Part shown: positions 15,674 through 23,496 of the stretch, piece after piece
Layout: each line of letters begins with the position of its first letter
Position numbering within the stretch: the first letter of the stretch is position 1
Origin: Actinomycetospora sp. NBRC 106375
Lineage (GTDB): Bacteria; Actinomycetota; Actinomycetes; Mycobacteriales; Pseudonocardiaceae
NCBI RefSeq assembly: GCF_030269665.1
Contig: NZ_BSTS01000012.1
Span: 1-64,000, forward strand
Reading direction: 5' to 3'
DNA: 64,000 nt
Program-made: the position numbers and the translations under genes
Notes under the pieces: model-generated
Seen by the model: only the letters and a program-made list of their open reading frames with translations
What the model was told of the DNA's origin: nothing
The model's database searches: none

Positions 15674-16737
15674 AGCCGGTACCAGGCGACGGCGTTGTCG
15701 CGCGTCACCGCCGCCCGCTCGTCGTCGGTGAGCGCGTCGAGCAGCCACCGTCCCCCGGGCCCGTGGTCGTGGGGGTGGTCGCTCGCCCAGAGCAGCGCGT
15801 CGGTCCCGCCGAGCAGTTCGAGGACCTCCCGGATCCGCGCGGGGTCGGGCGGGAGCGCGGCCGGCGCCGTCGTGAAGCGCACGTGCTCGCGCACGATCTC
15901 CGAGGGCCGCCCGGCGACCCACGGCACCTCGCGCCAGACCCCCTTCCAGTCCTTGTCGAAGCGCCACAGCAGGGCCGGCAGCCACGAGAAGCCGCACTCG
16001 ACCAGCGTCACCCGCAGCTCCGGCACGGCGGCGAACGCGCCCTCGGTGACCAGGCTGGTCAGCTGCGCCTGGGCGGCGACCTGCGAGTTGGTCAGGTAGT
16101 CCTCGACGTAGGTGTGGGTCAGCCCGGACGGGGTCCCGGCCTGCCCGGCGCGTCCCCACGCGTGCAGGCCGACGACCAGACCGTGCTCGGCGGCGGCCTC
16201 GAGGACGGGACGGTGCCGCACGTTGCCCCACGGCGCGTCGGTGCGGACGGGGAGCAGCACCTGCACGACGCCGGGGTGCGACCCCACCCGCTCGATCTCG
16301 GCGACGGCGGCCCGCGTGTCGAGCGTGGGCACGACGATGCTCGCCCGCAGGCGGTCGTCGCGGGCCAGCCAGCGCTCGAGGAGCCAGTCGTTGACGGCCC
16401 GGGTCAGCGCCGCCTCGTAGTACGGGTTGCGGTTGACCGGGAACGCGCTGGTGCAGCTCAGGACCGCGGTCCGCAGGCCGGCCGGGTCGAGGAGCGCGTC
16501 ACGCAGCGCGTCGACGGTGCCCGCCGCGGGGAGCAGACCGGCCTCCCGGGCCGCGGGTGTCGCGCTCGTCGGCGCGCCCGGCGGGTAGGCGCCCGCCTGG
16601 GTCGGCGACAGCGCGAGGCCCGCGTCGCGCACGTAGCCGCGCCAGTAGCCGTCGAAGGAGCCACCGAGCTCGTCGAGGTGCGCCGGCGCGCAGTGGACGT
16701 CGCAGTCGACCGCGCCCGTCCCGACCGCGGTGCTCAC
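15670..16737 (-). CDS. Amidohydrolase family 2 (ACMSD-like) metalloenzyme, first copy
   Basis: 355 residues, GTG start overlapping the preceding gene's stop. The N-terminal metal site VDCDVHC (H-x-H type), LLPVRTDAPWGN, a GLHAWG strand end with His, VECGFSWLPALLWRFDKDWKG and ASDHPHDHG near the C-terminus give the TIM-barrel amidohydrolase pattern (PF04909). Members decarboxylate or hydrolyse aromatic and heterocyclic acids. It is about 30 percent similar in layout to its neighbour, so the two may be diverged duplicates or act on successive intermediates. Substrate unknown. Confidence 0.85.
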   Translation of the reverse strand: MSTAVGTGAVDCDVHCAPAHLDELGGSFDGYWRGYVRDAGLALSPTQAGAYPPGAPTSATPAAREAGLLPAAGTVDALRDALLDPAGLRTAVLSCTSAFPVNRNPYYEAALTRAVNDWLLERWLARDDRLRASIVVPTLDTRAAVAEIERVGSHPGVVQVLLPVRTDAPWGNVRHRPVLEAAAEHGLVVGLHAWGRAGQAGTPSGLTHTYVEDYLTNSQVAAQAQLTSLVTEGAFAAVPELRVTLVECGFSWLPALLWRFDKDWKGVWREVPWVAGRPSEIVREHVRFTTAPAALPPDPARIREVLELLGGTDALLWASDHPHDHGPGGRWLLDALTDDERAAVTRDNAVAWYRL

Positions 16738-17837
16738 CCGGCGTCCCGCGCCGGCAGTCCGTAGAGGCGGCAGGCGTTCGCGCCCATCACGGTCTCCCGG
16801 ATCGCGGCCGGGAAGGCGCGCGGGGCGTGGCGCGGCGAGTCGAAGTCCCAGTGCGGGTAGTCCGAGGCGAAGAGGATCCGGTCGTCCATGTCGAGGTGGC
16901 GCAGCGCGAGCTCGAGGTGGCGCGGGTCGTCGGGCTCCTCGATCGGCTGCGTGGTGAACCAGACCCGCTCCCGCACGATCTCCGACGGCGGCCGCCGCAG
17001 GTGGGGGACGTCCTCGCGCAGCGTCGCCCACGCCTGGTCGAGGGCCCAGAGCAGCGGACCGGCCCACGCGATCCCGCCCTCGACGAGCACGAGCTGCAGC
17101 GTCGGGAACTCCTCGAAGACGCCCTCGAGCAGGAAGCTCATGAGCAGGGCGGCCATGGTGTTGCCGTTCCAGACGTGCTCCTCGAGATAGAACGAGGGCC
17201 AGCCGGCGGACCGGTGCTGGGCGAGGCCGCCGGTGTGGGCGGCGATCGGCAGCCCGGCCTCCGCGGCCGCCGCGAAGATCGGCCAGTAGTTCCGCCGCCC
17301 GACGGACAGCTCCGTGCCGGTCGACAGGAGCACCTGCACGAACCCGGGGTCGCCGGCCCGGCGGCGGATCTCGGCGGCCGCCAGGTCGGGCGCCTCGTGC
17401 GGGACGGCGATCGAGCTACGCAGGCGCGGCTCCCGGTCGAGCCACTCCTCGCGGATCCAGGTGTTGAGCGCACCGCACAGCGCGGCCGCGTACTCCGGTG
17501 CCTCGACGCCCCAGCTGTGCCCCTGCAGCGGGATGAGGATGCCGTGGTCGACGTCGAACTCGTCGAGGAGCTGGTCGCGCACCATCCCGAGGTCGCTGCC
17601 CGGGAAGCCGCCGTCGGGCCACGCGTCGACGCGGAAGCCGGCGTTGCGCACCCGCGGGTAGATCTCCGGCGGTCCGGGGACGCGGCTGCCGAACATCTCC
17701 CACCGGCGGCGGTGGGCGGGCGCGAGCCGGGCTGCGACGTCGCGCGCCAGGGCGTGGGGGTGGATGTCGGCGTCGACGAGTGTCCGTGTGGTGCGCTCCC
17801 GTCCGGGGCGCGTGCTGGTCGGTGCCGTGGCCGTCAT
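16734..17837 (-). CDS. Amidohydrolase family 2 (ACMSD-like) metalloenzyme, second copy
   Basis: 367 residues. Metal motif DADIHPH (about 22-28), ILIPLQGHSWGVE, PIAAHTGG, VEGGIAWAGPLLWALDQAW and the late ILFASDYPHWDFD, where the Asp is the expected metal ligand/base. ATG overlaps the Rieske gene stop (ATGA). This is the classic PF04909 layout, often found as ring-cleavage product hydrolase or decarboxylase in aromatic degradation. Acts in the cytoplasm together with the adjacent Rieske protein and second amidohydrolase. Confidence 0.87.
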   Translation of the reverse strand: MTATAPTSTRPGRERTTRTLVDADIHPHALARDVAARLAPAHRRRWEMFGSRVPGPPEIYPRVRNAGFRVDAWPDGGFPGSDLGMVRDQLLDEFDVDHGILIPLQGHSWGVEAPEYAAALCGALNTWIREEWLDREPRLRSSIAVPHEAPDLAAAEIRRRAGDPGFVQVLLSTGTELSVGRRNYWPIFAAAAEAGLPIAAHTGGLAQHRSAGWPSFYLEEHVWNGNTMAALLMSFLLEGVFEEFPTLQLVLVEGGIAWAGPLLWALDQAWATLREDVPHLRRPPSEIVRERVWFTTQPIEEPDDPRHLELALRHLDMDDRILFASDYPHWDFDSPRHAPRAFPAAIRETVMGANACRLYGLPARDAG

Positions 17838-18259
17838 GCGGAACCCTCCCCGCGGGTCGCGGTGTCGACCACGACCCATGCGTCCTCGACGTGCACCGGG
17901 AACGTCTCGGCGACGTACGGGCCCGGCTCGCGACCGCCCACCGAGACCCCGTAGGTCCGGACCGGCGCCTCCCCGGGACCGAGGAACGACTGGCCGGTGG
18001 CGAGGTCGTACTCCCAGCCGTGCCAGGGGCACGCGAGCAGCGCGTCCTCGTCGTCGACGCGGTAGTCGCCCGGCGCCGCGGACCGGAGCCACGGCGCGAC
18101 CCGTCCCAGGCACAGCGGCCCGCCCTGGTGCGGGCAGTGGTTGTTCAGTGCGTAGAACCGGTCACCGACCCGGAACACGCCGATCGACCGGCGCCCCGCC
18201 TCGACGATGCGCCGCTCCCCCGGCCCGAACTCGTCGAGCCGCGACACCACGATCCTCAC
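17834..18259 (-). CDS. Rieske [2Fe-2S] protein
   Basis: 141 residues forming essentially one Rieske domain. The two ligand boxes are C42-P-H44 (NHCPHQGGPLC) and C77-P-W-H80 (LLACPWHGWEYD), with an insert of about 20 residues between them. There is no catalytic iron domain, so it acts as an electron carrier, not as a ring-hydroxylating oxygenase. It is the first gene of a tight run with two amidohydrolases and the dehalogenase-like hydrolase. Start is GTG. Confidence 0.92.
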   Translation of the reverse strand: MRIVVSRLDEFGPGERRIVEAGRRSIGVFRVGDRFYALNNHCPHQGGPLCLGRVAPWLRSAAPGDYRVDDEDALLACPWHGWEYDLATGQSFLGPGEAPVRTYGVSVGGREPGPYVAETFPVHVEDAWVVVDTATRGEGSA

Positions 18260-18319
18260 GCGATCGATCGTAGGAATGCACTCCGCGGCCCGAGAAACAG
18301 CGATCGGGAATGGTGCGCA

Positions 18320-19630
18320 TCAATTCGGCTGATGCCCCACCGCGTCCTCGGCGACGTCGTCCTGCTCCTCCGACCGCGCGGATCCCTCGTGCAGCCCGAA
18401 CACCGCGAGCAGGGTCAGCAACGACAGCGCGGCGACGTAGAGCGCGATCGGGGTCGACGAGCCGGTCGCGCCGAACAGCGCGGTCGCGACCAGCGGCGTG
18501 ATCGCCCCGCCGACCATCCCGCCGATCTGGTAGGCGATGGAGATCCCGCTGTAGCGCACCCGCACCGGGAAGATCTCGCTGAACAGCCCGCCCTGGGCGC
18601 CCGCCATGATGCCCTGCACGACCGCCGCGACGGCGAACGCGAGACCCGCGAGGCCCGCGGAACCGGTGTTGACCAGCGCGAACATCGGCAGCGGCCACAG
18701 CACGGCGGTGATCGCCCCGACGACGTAGACCGGTCGCGCGCCGAACCGGTCGGACAGCATCGCCGCCACGACGATCGTCGCCACCCAGACCACCGTGGAG
18801 AGCATGATCAGCGTGAGGAGGGTCGTGCGCTCGTAGTCCAGCACCGTCGTGCCGTAGCTGAGCATGTAGACGATGACGGTGTAGCCGACGGCCGGCGGCG
18901 CGATCGAGGCGAGGCTCGCGAGGGCGAGCACGCGCGGGTGCCGGCGCAGCAGCTCCGCGACGGGCACCTGGCTCGTCGTGCGTTCCCGCTTCACCCGCTC
19001 GAACTCGGGGGCGTCCCGGAGCCGGCTGCGCGCGACGAAGCCGACGACGACGAGCACCACCGAGAGCAGGAACGGGATGCGCCAGCCCCAGGAGCGGAAC
19101 GCCTCGTCGGACAGGCCGGCGACGGCGAGGAAGGCGAGGTTCGACGTCAGCACGCCGACCGGCACCCCGAACTGCGCGAAGCTGCCGTAGACCGCCCGGC
19201 GGCGGCGCGACGCGTGCTCGGTGGCGATCAGCACCGCTCCGCCCCACTCGCCGCCGACCCCGAATCCCTGGATCACGCGCAGCAGCACCAAGAGCAGCGG
19301 GGCGCCGATGCCGATGGCCGCGTACGTCGGGAGCAGGCCGATGAGGGCCGTCGCCCCGCCGGTGAGCAGCAGCGTCAGCACGAGCATGGCCTTACGGCCG
19401 AGGCGGTCGCCGAAGTGGCCGATGACCGCGGCGCCCAGGGGACGGGCGATGAAGCCGACGGCGAACGTGCCGAACGCGGCGAGCGTGCCGGCCACCGAGG
19501 AGAACTGCGGGAAGAACAGGCCCCCGAACACCAGCGCCGCGGCGGTGCCGAAGATGTAGTAGTCGTACCACTCGATCGACGTGCCGACGAGGCTCGCGGT
19601 GACGATGCTCCGGCGCGAGGGAGCGGCCAT
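18320..19630 (-). CDS. MFS transporter, metabolite:H+ symporter (MHS) family
   Basis: 436 residues with 12 predicted membrane helices. RPLGAAVIGHFGDRLGRKAML is the MFS motif between helices 2 and 3, and GVGGEWGGAVLIATEHA is characteristic of the MHS group (ShiA, ProP, KgtP, aromatic acid carriers). AAGGAGG precedes the ATG. It ends 60 bp before the Rieske gene on the same strand and probably imports an organic acid for the pathway; a second importer (the ABC system) lies a few kilobases downstream. Confidence 0.9.
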   Translation of the reverse strand: MAAPSRRSIVTASLVGTSIEWYDYYIFGTAAALVFGGLFFPQFSSVAGTLAAFGTFAVGFIARPLGAAVIGHFGDRLGRKAMLVLTLLLTGGATALIGLLPTYAAIGIGAPLLLVLLRVIQGFGVGGEWGGAVLIATEHASRRRRAVYGSFAQFGVPVGVLTSNLAFLAVAGLSDEAFRSWGWRIPFLLSVVLVVVGFVARSRLRDAPEFERVKRERTTSQVPVAELLRRHPRVLALASLASIAPPAVGYTVIVYMLSYGTTVLDYERTTLLTLIMLSTVVWVATIVVAAMLSDRFGARPVYVVGAITAVLWPLPMFALVNTGSAGLAGLAFAVAAVVQGIMAGAQGGLFSEIFPVRVRYSGISIAYQIGGMVGGAITPLVATALFGATGSSTPIALYVAALSLLTLLAVFGLHEGSARSEEQDDVAEDAVGHQPN

Positions 19631-19701
19631 GGGTGTCCTCCTTCGACCGGTGCGGTGCCGGCACCGAAGCGCACCGACCGGCGGAGGACAAGCGCCGCGC
19701 G

Positions 19702-20877
19702 TCAGGTCTTCCGGAACTCGGAAAGAACGGCGTCGGTGTGCTCGCCGACGTCCGGGATCGCGCCCATCCGCAGCGGGCGGCCCGGCAGCCCGATCGGCGG
19801 AACCAGGGCGGGCACCGCGCCGGCCGGGGACCCGACGGTGCGCCAGCGGTCACGCGCGGTGTGCTGCGGATGGTGCAGGACGCCCTCGTCGCCGACGAGG
19901 TCGCGCTGCCGGGCGTGCGCGATCCCGGCCCCGGCGAGGCGCGTGACCACCTCCTCGCCGTCGAGCGCGCCGAGCACCGCGTCGATGGCGGCGTGCAGGT
20001 CGGGGCGGTGCTCGAGGCGAGCGGACCCGGTCGCGAAGCGCTCGTCGGTCGCCAGCCCCTCGTCGCCCAGGACCTCGGCGCAGAAGCGCGCCCACTCCCG
20101 CTCGTTCTGGATCGCGAGCACGACCTCGGTGCCGTCGCCGGCGGCGAACGTCCCGTAGGGCGCGATCGCGGGATGGGACGTTCCGGCGCGCTGCGGAGCG
20201 CGTCCGGCGCCGGCGGCGTAGGTCAGCGGGAAGCCCATCCACTCGCTCAGCGCGTCGAAGAGGCTGACCTCCAGCGCAGTCCCCTCCCCCGTGCGCTCGC
20301 GGTCGTAGAGCGCGGCGAGGATGCCGGAGAACGCGTACATGCCGGCCCCGATGTCGGCGGCGGGGATGCCGGCCTTGGCCGGGTGCTCGGGCGTGCCGGT
20401 CATGGTCACCAGACCCGTCTCGGCCTGGATGAGCAGGTCGTAGGCCTTCGCGTCGCGGTAGGGGCCGTCCGCGCCGTAGCCCGAGATGCTGCAGTGGACC
20501 AGCCGCGGGTGCTCCCGGCGGAGGTCGTCGGCGCCGAGCCCGAGGCGCTCGGCGGCCCCGGGCGCGAAGTTCTGCACGAAGACGTCGGCGCGGGCGAGGA
20601 TCCGCTGCAGGTCGGCGAGCGCCTCGGGGTCCTTGAGGTCGAGCGTCACGCTCTCCTTGCCGCGGTTGAGCCAGACGAAGTGGCTCGAGAGGCCGCCGAC
20701 GACCGTGTCGTAGTCGCGCGCGAAGTCCCCGCGGCCCGGACGCTCGATCTTGATGACGCGGGCGCCGAGGTCGGCGAGGTGGCGGGTCGCCAGCGGCGCG
20801 GCGACGGCCTGCTCGCACGCCACGACCAGGACGCCGTCGAGCGGGAGGGCGGGTGTGCCGGGGTCCGCAGCGGTCAT
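19702..20877 (-). CDS. Class III (CaiB/BaiF family) CoA-transferase
   Basis: 391 residues. LDGVLVVACEQAVAAPLATRHLADLGARVIKIERPGRGDFARD at the N-terminus, FVWLNRGKESVTLDLKDPEAL and the region AKAGIPAADIGAGMYAFSGI are diagnostic. The Asp of ADIGAG aligns with the catalytic aspartate that forms the acyl anhydride. It would activate a carboxylic acid by transfer of CoA from another thioester. The ATG at 20877 is chosen by family length; an ATG at 20904 would add nine residues. First gene of the catabolic block, 71 bp upstream of the MFS gene. Confidence 0.88.
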   Translation of the reverse strand: MTAADPGTPALPLDGVLVVACEQAVAAPLATRHLADLGARVIKIERPGRGDFARDYDTVVGGLSSHFVWLNRGKESVTLDLKDPEALADLQRILARADVFVQNFAPGAAERLGLGADDLRREHPRLVHCSISGYGADGPYRDAKAYDLLIQAETGLVTMTGTPEHPAKAGIPAADIGAGMYAFSGILAALYDRERTGEGTALEVSLFDALSEWMGFPLTYAAGAGRAPQRAGTSHPAIAPYGTFAAGDGTEVVLAIQNEREWARFCAEVLGDEGLATDERFATGSARLEHRPDLHAAIDAVLGALDGEEVVTRLAGAGIAHARQRDLVGDEGVLHHPQHTARDRWRTVGSPAGAVPALVPPIGLPGRPLRMGAIPDVGEHTDAVLSEFRKT

Positions 20878-21029
20878 GACGTGATCGTGCCGCGTGGGTC
20901 GCATCCCCGCGCGACGCCGCTCGTTGTGACGGACGCGCCAGTCGATCGCCTGAACCGACTCGCCCGTTCGGACGAACGATGCGGGTCGGGGCAGGACGGC
21001 GACCACGGCGAGCAGCGGGAGACGGCGGA

Positions 21030-22193
21030 ATGGGACCACGGATGGGTCGACTCATCGGGCGGCGCGCGGGCACGGCCGCGCTCGCGCTCACCACGACGGC
21101 CCTCGCGATCGGCGGGACGGGCGTGCTCGCGCAGGCCGGGGTGGTGTCGCTCGCCGTCGCGCCGTCCTCGCAGTCGGCGCCGACCGACCAGGGCCTGCTG
21201 CGCGTCGCCCACCTCTCGCCCTCGACCGGCGCGGTCGACATGTACGCCGAGGGCCCCGGGCTCCCGTTGACCAAGGTCGCGTCCGGGGTCTCCTACCGCG
21301 GCCTCACCGGCTACCTCCCGGCCGCGCCCGGCGTCTACACGCTGCAGGCCCGCCCCGCCGGCGCCGCCGCCACCTCCCCGCCACCTCGCCGCCGGCGCTG
21401 ACCGCGAGCGTCGCCGTCGCCGCCGGGTCCGCCCAGACCGCCGCCTTCGTCGACGTGGGCCCGAACGGCACCCCGCAGACGGAGATCCTCGCCGACCGCA
21501 CCGCCGCGCCGACCGGGCCCTCGTGCGGGTCGTGTCCGCCGCGACCGGCGTCGGCGCCCTCGACGTCACCGCCCGCGGCGGCGGGCCGATCGCCGACGAC
21601 GTCTTCTACGGCGCGGCCTCCGACTACGCCACGGTCGACGCAGGGCGCGCTCGCCGTCGTCGTCGGGGTCGCCCCGGTCGGCGACGACGACGAGCTCGGC
21701 GAGCTCTCCGACCCGGCCGTGGCGGCATCGGGATACGGGGGCCTGTCCGGCGCCTCGGGTCCGGCCGCGATCCCGAGCGCCGGCACGGACAGGCCGGTGG
21801 GACGCAGGCCCGCCCGCGGGGCGGCGGGGACGGCGAGCACCGGCATGGGGCGGCCCGCAGGACCTCGGGTGGTTCACCGACGGGGCGGTGCCCGGACAGT
21901 CCGGGCCGGCTGTCGTCGTCGGGCACGTCGACTCCTGGCAGGGGCCGGGCGTCTTCTCGCGGCTCCACCGGCTGCGCGCGGGCGACGCGATCGACGTCCC
22001 CCGCAGCGACGGCACCGTCGCGCACTTCGTCGTCGACTCCGTGGAGCAGTTCGGCAAGGACACGTTCCCGACCGACCGCGTCTACGGCCCCACGGCCGCC
22101 CCCGCGCTGCGCCTCGTGACCTGCGGCGGACCGTTCGACCCGCGGACCCGCTCGTACGTCGACAACGTCGTCGTCTTCGCCTCGCCGCGCTGA
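21030..22193 (+). pseudogene. Secreted DUF4397 protein with class F sortase domain, frame-broken
   Basis: Signal-like N-terminus (TAALALTTTALAIGGTGVLAQAG), then a DUF4397 domain (LLRVAHLSPSTGAVDMYAEG ... GVYTLQARPAGAA), then a class F sortase with VVGHVDSW, catalytic Cys in LVTCGGPF and Arg in PRTRSYVDN. The protein only reads through if the frame changes at about 21380, 21525, 21645 and 21860. For example SPPALTASVAVAAGSAQTAAF, LVRVVSAATGVGALDV, GALAVVVGVAPVG and DLGWFTDGAVPGQSG are each in a new frame. The first break lies at a small duplication (cacctccccgccacctcgccg). Either a genuine pseudogene or clustered assembly errors; the last 300 bp encode an intact sortase core. Whether it was one gene or two is unclear. 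Confidence 0.65.
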
Positions 22194-22205
22194 CAGACTC
22201 CCGCT

Positions 22206-22967
22206 GTGCGCAGCAACCTGTTCGCCCCGGAGAACCAGGAGCAGGAGTCCGCGCAGCCGGGCCTGCGTCTGCAGAACTCGAAGATGCTCAAGATCGAGCT
22301 CAACGGCGAGTGCCTGGCCCGCCAGGGCTCGATGGTCGCCTTCCAGGGCCAGGTGCACTTCGAGGCCCAGGGCTCGGGCGGCATCGGCGGGTTCATCAAG
22401 CAGCAGCTCACCGGCGAGGGCGTGCCGCTGATGAAGGTCACGGGCCGGGGCGACGTCTTCCTCGCCGACGCCGCGTCCGACGTGCACCTCATCGACCTCG
22501 AGGGCCCGCACGACGCGCTGTCGATCAACGGCAAGAACGTGCTCGCCTTCGAGCCCTCGCTGTCCTACGACATCCAGATGGTGCAGGGCGCCGGGATGAT
22601 GTCGGGCGCCGGCCTGTTCAACTGCGTCTTCTCGGGCCGCGGCCGCCTGGCGATCACGTGCAAGGGCACGCCGGTCGTGCTGACCGTCGACCAGCCCACC
22701 TACGCCGACCCCCAGGCCGCCGTCGCCTGGTCGGCGGGGCTGCAGACCGGCGTGCACCGCGCCGACCAGTTCGGCCTCGGCACGCTCATCGGCCGCACCA
22801 CCGGCGAGGCCTTCACGATGGGCTTCTCGGGTCACGGCTTCGTCATCGTCCAGCCGTCCGAGGAGGTCCCGGCGGGCGCCGGCGTCGGTGGCGTCGGCGG
22901 GCAGGGCGGCGGTCAGCAGGCCGGCCAGGGCGGCGTCGGCGGCGTGCTCGGGAGCTTCCTGCGCTGA
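22206..22967 (+). CDS. AIM24-family protein
   Basis: 253 residues, GTG start. SKMLKIELNGECLARQGSMVAFQG, GRGDVFLADAASDVHLIDLEG and NGKNVLAFEPSLSYDIQMVQGAGMMSGAGLFNCVF are characteristic of the AIM24 (TIGR00266-like) beta-rich fold. The C-terminal 30 residues are Gly/Gln-rich low complexity. The molecular role of bacterial AIM24 proteins is unsettled; no signal peptide is present. Stands alone, 12 bp after the sortase frame. Confidence 0.9.
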   Translation: MRSNLFAPENQEQESAQPGLRLQNSKMLKIELNGECLARQGSMVAFQGQVHFEAQGSGGIGGFIKQQLTGEGVPLMKVTGRGDVFLADAASDVHLIDLEGPHDALSINGKNVLAFEPSLSYDIQMVQGAGMMSGAGLFNCVFSGRGRLAITCKGTPVVLTVDQPTYADPQAAVAWSAGLQTGVHRADQFGLGTLIGRTTGEAFTMGFSGHGFVIVQPSEEVPAGAGVGGVGGQGGGQQAGQGGVGGVLGSFLR

Positions 22968-23496
22968 CGTGTCGGGGGGCGTCGGGGGTCGGGCGCGCGT
23001 GCGGAGCGAGGGACGCCTTCGCAGCGTCGAGATCGGAGCGAGGGACGCCTTCGCTGCGTCGGGATCGGAGCGAGGGACGCCTTCGCTGCGTGCGACGCAG
23101 TCAGGGCGTCCCTCGATCCTCGGCGCCGCACGAGGGGGACGTTCCGCACGCTCCGACGCTTGTCGATCATGCGCACCGTGCCGGTCGTCGACGGCCCGAG
23201 TGCCGGCGGGACGCCCGAGCATGATCAGGAGCACCTCATCGACGGGCGTCGACTTCCTCGGTGCACCACGTGCTCCTGATCTCCCCGCGCTGGCGGAGCG
23301 ATCTCCCGCACGAGCGGAGCGAAGGACGCCTTCGCTGCGTGCGACGCAGCCAGGGCGTCCCTCGGTCCTCGGCGCCTCACGAGGGGCACATTCCGCAGGC
23401 CGAGGCACCCGTCGATCATGCGCAAGGTGCCTGTCGTGGCGCATCCGGCGCGCGGTGGGCGTCGACGACCGTGGTCGGGACCCCGGCGAGGAAGAG
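22968..23496. repeat. Convergent intergenic region full of tandem and inverted repeats
   Basis: No gene. Three tandem 32-bp units (cggagcgagggacgccttcg...) lie at 23002-23033, 23034-23065 and from 23066. The third unit runs into an inverted copy (cgagggacgcc 23071-23081 against gggcgtccctcg 23104-23115, with ctgcgt/acgcag inside). About 120 bp from 23066 is repeated imperfectly from about 23315. Between the two blocks is a perfect 12-bp inverted repeat, GATCAGGAGCAC (23223-23234) with GTGCTCCTGATC (23270-23281). It separates the 3' ends of the AIM24 and lysS genes and may terminate both. Confidence 0.7.

Noticed and set aside
23000-23440. CRISPR array from the tandem units
   Set aside because: The 32-bp units abut with no spacers and are followed by an inverted copy, so this is a tandem/inverted repeat and not CRISPR.
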